Shown here piece after piece: positions 8,188 through 14,236 of a stretch of DNA of 49,304 nucleotides. Positions within the stretch are counted from its first letter, which is position 1, and every line of letters starts with the position of its first letter. Source of the stretch: Prevotella sp. (GTDB taxonomy: Bacteria; Bacteroidota; Bacteroidia; Bacteroidales; Bacteroidaceae); contig JAGCDO010000042.1 in assembly GCA_017651265.1 (NCBI GenBank), positions 1 to 49,304 of the forward strand, read 5' to 3'. The notes under the pieces were generated by a model that saw only the letters and a list, made by a program, of their open reading frames with translations, was not told the DNA's origin and did no database searches. The position numbers and the translations under genes are program-made.

Positions 8188-8195
8188 CAAATGTA
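8188..8195 (-). promoter_or_regulatory. Proximal -7 box of the WYL operon
   Basis: On the minus strand this reads TACATTTG, matching the Bacteroidetes -7 consensus TAnnTTTG. The ATG at 8169 lies 18 nt downstream. A TTTG at 8210-8213 is only 14 nt upstream, short of the usual 19-21, so this promoter is weaker or regulated. Confidence 0.45.
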
Positions 8196-8249
8196 CACTA
8201 AAGGTACGCCAAACTGTGGCAGAGGAATGAGAAATAATCCTTGACCTGA

Positions 8250-8266
8250 ATGATTGGCGCAATCAT
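8250..8266. promoter_or_regulatory. Candidate WYL-regulator operator (inverted repeat)
   Basis: ATGATTG-gcg-CAATCAT is a perfect 7-bp inverted repeat with a 3-bp spacer. It lies between the distal and proximal promoters of the WYL operon. Regulators of this kind usually bind a palindrome near their own promoter, so this is the best operator candidate; binding is inferred. Confidence 0.4.
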
Positions 8267-8323
8267 GTCCTTTGCCTCTTGTTTCCGTAGGTCGGTAATA
8301 ATTCAATAGTTTTTATCTGATTG

Positions 8324-8354
8324 CAAAGATACGATTAAACGTACACAATCCAAA
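8324..8354 (-). promoter_or_regulatory. Distal promoter of the WYL/McrBC operon
   Basis: The minus strand has a -33 TTTG (8351-8354), a 19-bp spacer and a -7 TATCTTTG (8324-8331), the Bacteroidetes sigma-ABfr pattern. It predicts a leader of about 145 nt containing the ATGATTG palindrome. Confidence 0.6.
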
Positions 8355-8650
8355 GAAAATAAGTATAATTCTTTGATTATCGAGTGCAAGTATCATAGAC
8401 GTTAGCCAAATATACATCATTTTTTTGAATACAAGCGTAAACTAAGGTTTTTTCTTTTTCATGAGGCATAATCGCACCTATTTCTGAAACCGCAGGTCGC
8501 GAAAAATAAGAATTTTCGCAATTTCCTCAAGACCTAACATTGAAAATACTTAAATGCTTTATTTTGAGTGATTTAGGAGCAAATAAGGGGCTTAAACACC
8601 TAACATAAACCTAACGTCAGACCTAACAAAAACCTAACATAAGACCTACC

Positions 8651-8740
8651 ATTTTGTCCAGCCGAATTTGCTATTTGGCTGGATAGAGTATGAGGATTTG
8701 AAATCCGATAATAGCGAATCCCAAATTCGTTAGAACAAGA
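8651..8740 (+). repeat. 90-bp structured direct repeat, copy 1
   Basis: This copy starts ATTTTGTCCAGCCGAA and ends AGAACAAGA. It contains three hairpins in order: CAGCCGAA/TTTGGCTG (with one G-T pair), GGATTT-g-AAATCC and CGAAT/ATTCG. Copy 2 lies 253 bp downstream in the same orientation, with about 80% identity by eye. Confidence 0.75.
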
Positions 8741-8903
8741 GACTGTTCCAAGTGACATGTTAGGTCTCTGTTAGGTCTGACGTTAGGTTTTTGTTAGGTC
8801 TTATGTTAGGTCTTGAGGGTGTCAAAAACGCGTGAAACATTTATATACAGGCACTTTCTTCCGTGAAACTGTTAGGTCTTGGGCAAAAACGCAAAATTCT
8901 TTT

Positions 8904-8994
8904 ATTTTGTTCAGCCGAATTTCATAATTCGGCTGGATAGAGTATAAGGATTTGGAATCCGATAAAAGCGAATCACAGATTCACCAGAACAAGA
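8904..8994 (+). repeat. 90-bp structured direct repeat, copy 2
   Basis: This is the same unit as at 8651-8740. Hairpin 1 is here perfect (CAGCCGAATT-tcat-AATTCGGCTG), hairpin 2 is GGATT/AATCC and hairpin 3 is GAATC-aca-GATTC. The sequences differ between copies but all three stems are kept. Confidence 0.75.
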
Positions 8995-9020
8995 AGGTGG
9001 CCAGAACATAGTTTCCTGAT

Positions 9021-9108
9021 ATTCCCACGTTGGGAACATCTCATTCCCACGTTGGGAACATCTCATTCCCACGTTGGGAACATCTCATTCCCACGTTGGG
9101 AACATCTC
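9021..9108 (+). repeat. Four perfect 22-bp tandem repeats containing TTCCCACGTTGGGAA
   Basis: The unit ATTCCCACGTTGGGAACATCTC occurs four times without a mismatch or spacer. Each unit contains the near-palindrome TTCCCACGTTGGGAA. The array ends about 60 bp before the promoter of the next gene, so it could influence that promoter or be a hypervariable minisatellite. Confidence 0.9.
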
Positions 9109-9169
9109 TTCATAGAGCTTGCGTGTTGTATGAATATCGTTAACTTTTTGCGAAAAAAAACTGTTATCG

Positions 9170-9201
9170 TTTGCAATATTGTAAAATAATGTGTACATTT
9201 G
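9170..9201 (+). promoter_or_regulatory. Promoter of the beta-helix secreted protein gene
   Basis: TTTG (9170-9173), a 20-bp spacer and TACATTTG (9194-9201) match the Bacteroidetes consensus. The predicted leader is about 30 nt. Confidence 0.65.
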
Positions 9202-9240
9202 TGCACACAATGAAATATGTTTAATTAAATTCCTTAACTC

Positions 9241-10227
9241 ATGATGAAGAAAATCTTATTTACACTTTTAGTGCTTCGCTGCGCAATGACAGTTAAAGCC
9301 CAGAATGAAATGTTGAGCGCCATTTTGCAGACTGGCGACCAAGTAACCATGTACACAGGTGTTGATGCTTTTAAAAATGCCTATACCAATGCGGCTGACG
9401 AGGGCAGCATCATCACGCTGTCGCCAGGAACGTTTAATGTAAATAGTTGGATTGAAAAGTCGGTGACGATATATGGCGCAGGATGGGAGGAAGATGTCGA
9501 GAAGGGGATTGCTCCTACTGTCATCAACAGTAGTAGCCTGTATTTAAATAAAACTAATATTAAGTTGGAGGGCTTGTATGTGAATGGTTATATTGCTATT
9601 GCTAATTCAACCAGCGGAATACTCATTGATAGATGCAGGTTTAATAATTTTACCTACTCTGCCAACTCCTACGACGTTGCGCCCAATGATATTATGATCC
9701 GCAGATGCTATTTTGGTGGCGTAATAGGCAAGGGTAACTATGGCGTTGACTATTATATTACCAACTTAAGAGTCGAAAACTGCTATTTGTACGACATCTA
9801 TCAGGGAGGCGGCACACAAATTCTATTTGACCATTGCATCATCGTCAAGGGAAGCAAGACATATCCTGCATTATATACCAATTGCATTTTAGGAACATCA
9901 GGAGTAGAGAATAATACCACACTCAAGAACTGCGTCTGCATTTTCAGTGAGCCAACAGCAGCGACTGGTGTTTCACAAACGGGATGCTGGTTCGGAGTAA
10001 ACAGTGATAATATATTCAGTGAAGAAGGAGGTCTTACTTATAGTGCCACGCGCACCTTCGAGCTGAAGGATCCTTCCACACACTCAGGATTAGATGGAAA
10101 GCCTGTTGGTGTCTCTGGTGGCAACTTCCCCTGGTATAAGATTCCGTCGATACCCATTGTGAAGAGCTTGCAACTGAGTCTGGACGGACGGATGCTGGAT
10201 GTGACCTATGAGGCGGAGGCAAGATAA
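9241..10227 (+). CDS. Secreted right-handed beta-helix-like protein, function unknown
   Basis: This 328-aa protein has an N-terminal signal peptide ending VKAQ (about residue 21). The body is rich in short beta-turn repeats typical of right-handed parallel beta-helices: SIITLSPGTFNV, KSVTIYGAGW, TNIKLEGLYVNGYIAI, SGILIDRCRFNNF, NDIMIRRCYFGGV, TNLRVENCYLYDI, TQILFDHCIIV. The pattern recalls pectate-lyase-like or pectin-esterase-like repeats, but I see no catalytic residues, so it may bind rather than cut polysaccharide. Asn and Cys recur at repeat positions. The C-terminus (SLQLSLDGRMLDVTYEAEAR) lacks the VYDLQGRR sorting-like tail seen in its neighbour. It is transcribed from its own promoter and followed after 37 bp by another secreted protein. 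Confidence 0.7.
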   Translation: MMKKILFTLLVLRCAMTVKAQNEMLSAILQTGDQVTMYTGVDAFKNAYTNAADEGSIITLSPGTFNVNSWIEKSVTIYGAGWEEDVEKGIAPTVINSSSLYLNKTNIKLEGLYVNGYIAIANSTSGILIDRCRFNNFTYSANSYDVAPNDIMIRRCYFGGVIGKGNYGVDYYITNLRVENCYLYDIYQGGGTQILFDHCIIVKGSKTYPALYTNCILGTSGVENNTTLKNCVCIFSEPTAATGVSQTGCWFGVNSDNIFSEEGGLTYSATRTFELKDPSTHSGLDGKPVGVSGGNFPWYKIPSIPIVKSLQLSLDGRMLDVTYEAEAR

Positions 10228-10264
10228 GTAAAAATTGACAATTGATAATTGACAATTGATGATT
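10226..10264. repeat. ATTGACAATTGATAATTGACAATTGAT-type AT repeat
   Basis: The gap between the two secreted-protein genes is mostly tandem AATTGACAATTGAT-like sequence, which is self-complementary. A similar element read on the other strand occurs inside the signal-peptide coding region near 16614-16650. It looks like a dispersed Bacteroidales intergenic repeat. Confidence 0.6.
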
Positions 10265-11545
10265 ATGAACAGAGTAAGATATTTGTCGCTCGTTGCCGCC
10301 GTGTTTGTGGGCATGGCAGCATGGGGGCAGAACAGCATAGAAGAGCGTGAATACTGGTTCGACTACGACATCGCCAACGCAAAGTCGCTTGCTCAAGATG
10401 GCAACAGGATAGATGTTACTGCGCTCTCTCCAGGTGCTCATACTTTCTCCTTGCGCGTAAAGGACAGCGAAGGGTTCTGGAGCAGTGCCGTAACCCATTT
10501 TTTTGTCATACCTTTTACAGAAGATGACATTGTGGCTGGAAAGACCATTACTGAGCAGATGTATTGGTTCGACAACGATGTCGCCAACGCAAAACCGCTC
10601 AGCCAGAACGTTGACCGGATTGATGTTTCTTTACTCTCTCCAGGTGCTCATACTTTCTCCTTGCGCGTAAAGGACAGTGGAGGGATGTGTAGCAGTGCCG
10701 TAACCCATTTTTTTGTCTTGCCTAGGGCAGAGGATTTGGTTATAGACCAAGCCAGTATTGTGCGTTATCTGTATTGGTTCGACAACGATGTTACCAACTA
10801 CCTTGTAGCTGATGCGGATGGAGCAACGGGCATTGTACCCTTGGATGTGACTGGTTTGACAACAGGTGCGCATACCATCTATTGGCGCGTAGGTGATTCG
10901 AAAGGAGCATGGAGCGATAAGATCTATTGCAGTCTGTTCCGCTATACCATGCCTGATACTGGTATCGGCACTTTCAGCAACGATGTGGCCATGGAACTTC
11001 CTTCAGGTATGACCGCCCAGTACACCACCGACGAACTGAGTCAATCATCAGGTGGCAAAATATATGTAAGACCTGTTGACATACAAGGTAACGTGGTTCC
11101 TGCCGAAACGGGTCTGGTACTCAAGGGAGAAGGTGGCGTGACATATACATTGGTACAATCTGACGCGACGGGTCCGTCTATTGCAGTGAATACGTTGGTG
11201 CCTGTTTTGGAAGCTACGAATGTGACAGAGACAGAAGGAGAATATACGAACTTCATGTATGAGGACGGCGCATTCGTCAAGATCGATGATGCCAATGGTG
11301 TTATGATTGCAGCCAATCAGGCCTACTTGCGACTGCCTACTGATAAGGTGAATGACTATGTTGTAGAAGGTGGAATCTCTCCGATTTGGGTTAATGGTAT
11401 TGCAACAAGCATTGACAAGACACTTGCTACTGCAGAAAAGAACCAGTCAGAAGTGGTCTATGATCTCCAAGGTCGCCGACTTTCATCAAAGAATGCTGTC
11501 AAGGGCATCTATATTATTAATGGTAGGAAAGTCGTAAAACCTTAA
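10265..11545 (+). CDS. Secreted protein with three YWFD-type repeats and C-terminal sorting-like tail
   Basis: This gene encodes 426 aa from the ATG at 10265 (in-frame ATG at 10259 and TTG at 10256 are alternatives). The signal peptide ends MAAWGQ. Three repeats of about 68 residues follow, each with YWFD-x-D, a Pro-Gly-Ala-His turn (SPGAHTFSLRVKDS) and a W/C-SSAVTHFF ending. Repeats 1 and 2 are nearly identical in DNA over about 70 bp, repeat 3 is divergent. The C-terminal region ends VYDLQGRRLSSKNAVKGIY then IINGRKVVKP, the tail common on Prevotella secreted proteins and related to type IX secretion sorting domains. Repeats with adjacent beta-sandwich-like sequence suggest a surface or extracellular binding protein. 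No enzyme motif is seen. Confidence 0.75.
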   Translation: MNRVRYLSLVAAVFVGMAAWGQNSIEEREYWFDYDIANAKSLAQDGNRIDVTALSPGAHTFSLRVKDSEGFWSSAVTHFFVIPFTEDDIVAGKTITEQMYWFDNDVANAKPLSQNVDRIDVSLLSPGAHTFSLRVKDSGGMCSSAVTHFFVLPRAEDLVIDQASIVRYLYWFDNDVTNYLVADADGATGIVPLDVTGLTTGAHTIYWRVGDSKGAWSDKIYCSLFRYTMPDTGIGTFSNDVAMELPSGMTAQYTTDELSQSSGGKIYVRPVDIQGNVVPAETGLVLKGEGGVTYTLVQSDATGPSIAVNTLVPVLEATNVTETEGEYTNFMYEDGAFVKIDDANGVMIAANQAYLRLPTDKVNDYVVEGGISPIWVNGIATSIDKTLATAEKNQSEVVYDLQGRRLSSKNAVKGIYIINGRKVVKP

Positions 11546-11560
11546 ACGCAATGACATAGC

Positions 11561-11594
11561 AAGCGGCGCATTTGAAAGATGCGCCGCTTTTTTT
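11561..11594 (+). terminator. Rho-independent terminator
   Basis: An 11-bp perfect stem AAGCGGCGCAT/ATGCGCCGCTT with a 7-nt loop is followed by a run of T. It ends the transcript of the upstream secreted-protein gene, before the convergent decarboxylase gene. Confidence 0.9.
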
Positions 11595-11604
11595 CTTCAT
11601 CGAA

Positions 11605-12606
11605 TTATATCGTGAAATCCTTTATGGCATTGACAAGTTGGTCGTTTTCTTGTGGCGACTGAGTGGAGATTCTGAAGTGATGGGGGGTAAGACCGCGGAA
11701 GTTGGAGGCGTCACGGATGAGGATATGGTGGTTATTTGCCAGATAATCTTTGAGCTCGGCAGCGGTATTAGGCGTTATTTGAGCCAGAAAAAAGTTGGTT
11801 TGTGTCTCGGCGGCTTTGATACCTGGAATCTGGTTCAAGCGTTGACGCAGTCGTTCTGTTTCTGTCAGATAGGTATTTAAGTCAGGCAACACCCGCACAT
11901 CGTTTTCCATTAACCACTTACCCGCTTCTATGGCAAGGGCATTAACGGTCCACGGACCCACGTATTGCCTTAGCAGACCGATAAGATGGGAGGGCGCAAT
12001 GATGTATCCGATGCGTAATCCCGGAATGGCATAGGTCTTGGTCAGGGAGTGCAACTGCAGAATATTATCTGAGCTCACCGCCTCCTGAGGGGTTAGCATT
12101 GGCGCTTGCGTATAGTCTTCATAAGATTGGTCGACCACCACATAATCAAACTGCCGGGCATACTGCTGAATCTTTTCAGGGGAAACCACCGAACCAGTAG
12201 GGTTATTAGGGTTGCAGAGCCAGAGAATGGGATGAGTGTTGGCATTGTTGTCAGGGAGGGTAGGAATGCCATACATCCTGCAAGCATCCTCATATTCACT
12301 GAAGGTGGGATGGAGGATAGAGGCGCTGAAGGATTCCTGTTGTAAGGCAAAGGTACGTGCAATGAGATAGATGGCCTCGGTGGCACCAGCGGTGACGAGA
12401 ACGCAATCTGCAGGAATACCTTTTTTACGGGCAATAACAGCTTCAAGTGTGAAGGGCTCCGGCTCAGGGTAATTACGTATTAAGTCGATCACCTCATGCA
12501 GATGGTTCCGCAGACCTGACAGATCCGCATGGGAATAGATATTCGAACTGAAATTGATCCGAATGTCCTGATACTTATAGATATCATCGCCGTGTCCTTC
12601 TGTCAT
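11605..12606 (-). CDS. cobD: Threonine-phosphate decarboxylase (PLP-dependent), cobalamin pathway
   Basis: This 333-aa class-I/II fold PLP enzyme begins MTEGHGDDIYKY, the characteristic start of CobD-type L-threonine-O-3-phosphate decarboxylases (GHGDD), which make the aminopropanol-phosphate arm of cobalamin. Other PLP motifs are CNPNNPTGSV, VVDQSYEDYT (Asp binding the pyridine N) and SLTKTYAIPGLRIGY, whose Lys is the Schiff-base residue. Histidinol-phosphate aminotransferase is the main look-alike, but the start motif and divergent cobQ-cbiB genes favour CobD. The gene is convergent with a secreted-protein gene and divergent from cobQ, with 100 bp between the starts. Its promoter -7 box ends only 8 nt before the ATG, so the mRNA may be nearly leaderless. 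Confidence 0.87.
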   Translation of the reverse strand: MTEGHGDDIYKYQDIRINFSSNIYSHADLSGLRNHLHEVIDLIRNYPEPEPFTLEAVIARKKGIPADCVLVTAGATEAIYLIARTFALQQESFSASILHPTFSEYEDACRMYGIPTLPDNNANTHPILWLCNPNNPTGSVVSPEKIQQYARQFDYVVVDQSYEDYTQAPMLTPQEAVSSDNILQLHSLTKTYAIPGLRIGYIIAPSHLIGLLRQYVGPWTVNALAIEAGKWLMENDVRVLPDLNTYLTETERLRQRLNQIPGIKAAETQTNFFLAQITPNTAAELKDYLANNHHILIRDASNFRGLTPHHFRISTQSPQENDQLVNAIKDFTI

Positions 12607-12613
12607 ACGCTTG

Positions 12614-12645
12614 CAAAGTTACGGAAAAACGAGAGAAAAGCCAAA
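12614..12645 (-). promoter_or_regulatory. Promoter of cobD
   Basis: The minus strand has TTTG (12642-12645), 20 bp and TAACTTTG (12614-12621). The -7 box is 7 nt from the start codon at 12606, which places the predicted transcription start at or next to the ATG. Confidence 0.65.
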
Positions 12646-12649
12646 TGGA

Positions 12650-12682
12650 TTTGAGTTTTCTCGTCTAAAAATACTATCTTTG
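12650..12682 (+). promoter_or_regulatory. Promoter of cobQ-cbiB
   Basis: TTTG (12650-12653), 21 bp and TATCTTTG (12675-12682). It is divergent from and overlapping in space with the cobD promoter. There is no room for a cobalamin riboswitch in this 100-bp gap. Confidence 0.65.
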
Positions 12683-12706
12683 TAACCGAGAAGTACTAAA
12701 GACGTT

Positions 12707-14236
12707 ATGAAACCCCTTCATCCCATCATGTTCGCCGGTACGGGCAGTGATGTCGGCAAGAGTATCATTGCCGCAGCGTTTTGTCGTATCTTCAAGCAAG
12801 ACGGATTCCATCCTGCTCCTTTCAAGGCGCAGAACATGGCGTTGAACTCGTATGCCACGCCCGAAGGACTGGAGATCGGGCGGGCTCAGGCAGTACAGGC
12901 TGAGGCTGCAGGTATCGCCTGTCATACGGATATGAACCCACTGCTGTTGAAACCCCAGAGCGATCATACCTCGCAGGTGGTGCTTAACGGCAAGCCCATG
13001 GGTAATAAGAGTGCCTACGATTATTGGAAGCCCACCCCTAACCCCTCGCAAAAGGAGGGGAATACAGAGGGGGTACGAATCGATTTTCGAAAGGAAGTGT
13101 GTGCAGCCTTCGACCGTCTGAAAGAACGTTATAATCCCATTGTGATGGAAGGGGCGGGCAGTATCTCAGAGATCAATCTTAAAGACACTGATTTGGTGAA
13201 TCTTCCCATGGCGCGCCATGCCAAGGCCGATGTGATCTTGGTGGGGGATATCGACCGTGGCGGTGTCTTTGCTTCGGTTTATGGTAGCATTGCTTTACAA
13301 AGTTTAGAAGATAGAAAGCTTATTAAGGGTATCATTATCAACAAGTTCCGAGGAGACATGCGACTCTTTGATAAAGGCAGGCAGATGCTGGAGGATATCT
13401 GCGGAATACCCGTACTGGGAGTAATACCTTATTATACTGATATCCACATTGAGGAAGAAGATTCCGTGGCCTTGGCGAAGAAATCGTTCGAGATGCAGCA
13501 GGGTAAAGTGAATGTGGCCGTGGTGATGCTTCACCATCTTTCTAACTATACTGATTTCGATGTCTTGGAACAGGATCCCCGCATCCATCTGTTCTATACG
13601 AACAACACCGAAGATATCAGTAAGGCCGATATTATAATCCTCCCAGGAACAAAATCCACCTTGCACGACCTCTATGAGTTGCGGCGTAACGGCTGTGCAC
13701 AGGCGATCATCAGGGCACATCGCCAAGGTGCTACTGTTTTAGGTATTTGCGGCGGCTATCAGATGATGGGTGTTGAGGTATGCGATCCTGATCATGTGGA
13801 AGGGGATATAGAACGACTGCCCGGCTTAGGACTCTTACCCATCACTACTACCATGAGTGGGGAGAAGGTCACCCGGCAGGTTCGTTTCTCAATGCTGACG
13901 ACATCCCCAAGTAGCAAGCTCCAAGGCTATGAGATTCACATGGGTGAGACGCTGCCATTTGGCGATGCGAAGGAATCCCCCTTACTGCAATTGAATGACG
14001 GTCGTACTGATGGTTACATTGTTGATAACAAGTGCATGGGTACTTATGTACATGGCATTCTCGACAATGCACCGTTTGTTGATTTTCTGCTGCAACCATT
14101 TGCTGATAAACTGACAACTAAAGATACGTCTTTTGACTATCAGGCATTCAAGGAAGAACAATACAACCGTTTGGCGGAGCATGTCAGGAAACATGTGGAT
14201 ATGGAACAGATATACAAGATTCTGACTGATGACTAA
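12707..14236 (+). CDS. cobQ: Adenosylcobyric acid synthase (glutamine-dependent)
   Basis: This 509-aa enzyme amidates four peripheral carboxylates of adenosylcobyrinic acid a,c-diamide using ATP and glutamine. The N-terminal ATPase domain begins MFAGTGSDVGKS (P-loop-like) and continues FKAQNMALNSY and EIGRAQAVQA. The C-terminal GATase_3 domain carries the nucleophile Cys348 in LGICGGYQMMG and a late His in YVHGILDN. Near residues 108-123 is an in-frame insertion KPTPNPSQKEGNTEG, encoded by a GC-rich hairpin element (CCCCTC...GAGGGG) that also occurs in intergenic DNA; it looks like a repeat inserted into the gene without breaking the frame. The last 8 bases overlap cbiB (ATGACTAA), implying coupled translation. 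Confidence 0.95.
   Translation: MKPLHPIMFAGTGSDVGKSIIAAAFCRIFKQDGFHPAPFKAQNMALNSYATPEGLEIGRAQAVQAEAAGIACHTDMNPLLLKPQSDHTSQVVLNGKPMGNKSAYDYWKPTPNPSQKEGNTEGVRIDFRKEVCAAFDRLKERYNPIVMEGAGSISEINLKDTDLVNLPMARHAKADVILVGDIDRGGVFASVYGSIALQSLEDRKLIKGIIINKFRGDMRLFDKGRQMLEDICGIPVLGVIPYYTDIHIEEEDSVALAKKSFEMQQGKVNVAVVMLHHLSNYTDFDVLEQDPRIHLFYTNNTEDISKADIIILPGTKSTLHDLYELRRNGCAQAIIRAHRQGATVLGICGGYQMMGVEVCDPDHVEGDIERLPGLGLLPITTTMSGEKVTRQVRFSMLTTSPSSKLQGYEIHMGETLPFGDAKESPLLQLNDGRTDGYIVDNKCMGTYVHGILDNAPFVDFLLQPFADKLTTKDTSFDYQAFKEEQYNRLAEHVRKHVDMEQIYKILTDD
13029..13075. repeat. GC-rich hairpin repeat inserted in frame in cobQ
   Basis: The core CCCCTCGCAAAAGGAGGGG is a 6-bp stem hairpin. The same kind of element (C4-5 T C...G A G4-5) is found at about 14456-14480, 24595-24625, 29203-29222 and 29433-29452. 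Confidence 0.6.

Larger units (their letters stand above)
8355..9165. repeat. Gene-free repeat complex between defence island and secreted-protein genes
   Basis: About 800 bp hold no credible gene. From left to right: AT-rich sequence; an inverted pair of ACCTAAC-type repeats (8598-8626 and 8771-8799, 28 of 29 matching); two direct copies of a 90-bp structured unit (8651-8740 and 8904-8994); and four tandem 22-bp units (9021-9108). Another inverted pair, CCTCAAGACCTAACAT, occurs at 8526-8541 and 8803-8818. The composition suggests an accumulation site for repeats, or a non-coding structured locus, at the island boundary. Confidence 0.8.

Noticed and set aside
8169-8262. Longer start for the WYL regulator at 8262
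   Set aside because: The extra 31 residues are not part of the fold, overlap a promoter box and the palindrome, and the ATG at 8169 is well placed after TACATTTG.
8598-8799. Invertible promoter switch between inverted ACCTAAC repeats
   Set aside because: No TAnnTTTG promoter box lies in the enclosed segment and no recombinase gene is near; inversion stays only a remote option.
9021-9108. Possible CRISPR array
   Set aside because: The four 22-bp units abut with no spacers and there are no cas genes; it is a tandem repeat.
12607-12706. Cobalamin riboswitch for the cob genes
   Set aside because: The divergent gap is only 100 bp, is filled by two promoters, and shows no B12-box-like sequence.
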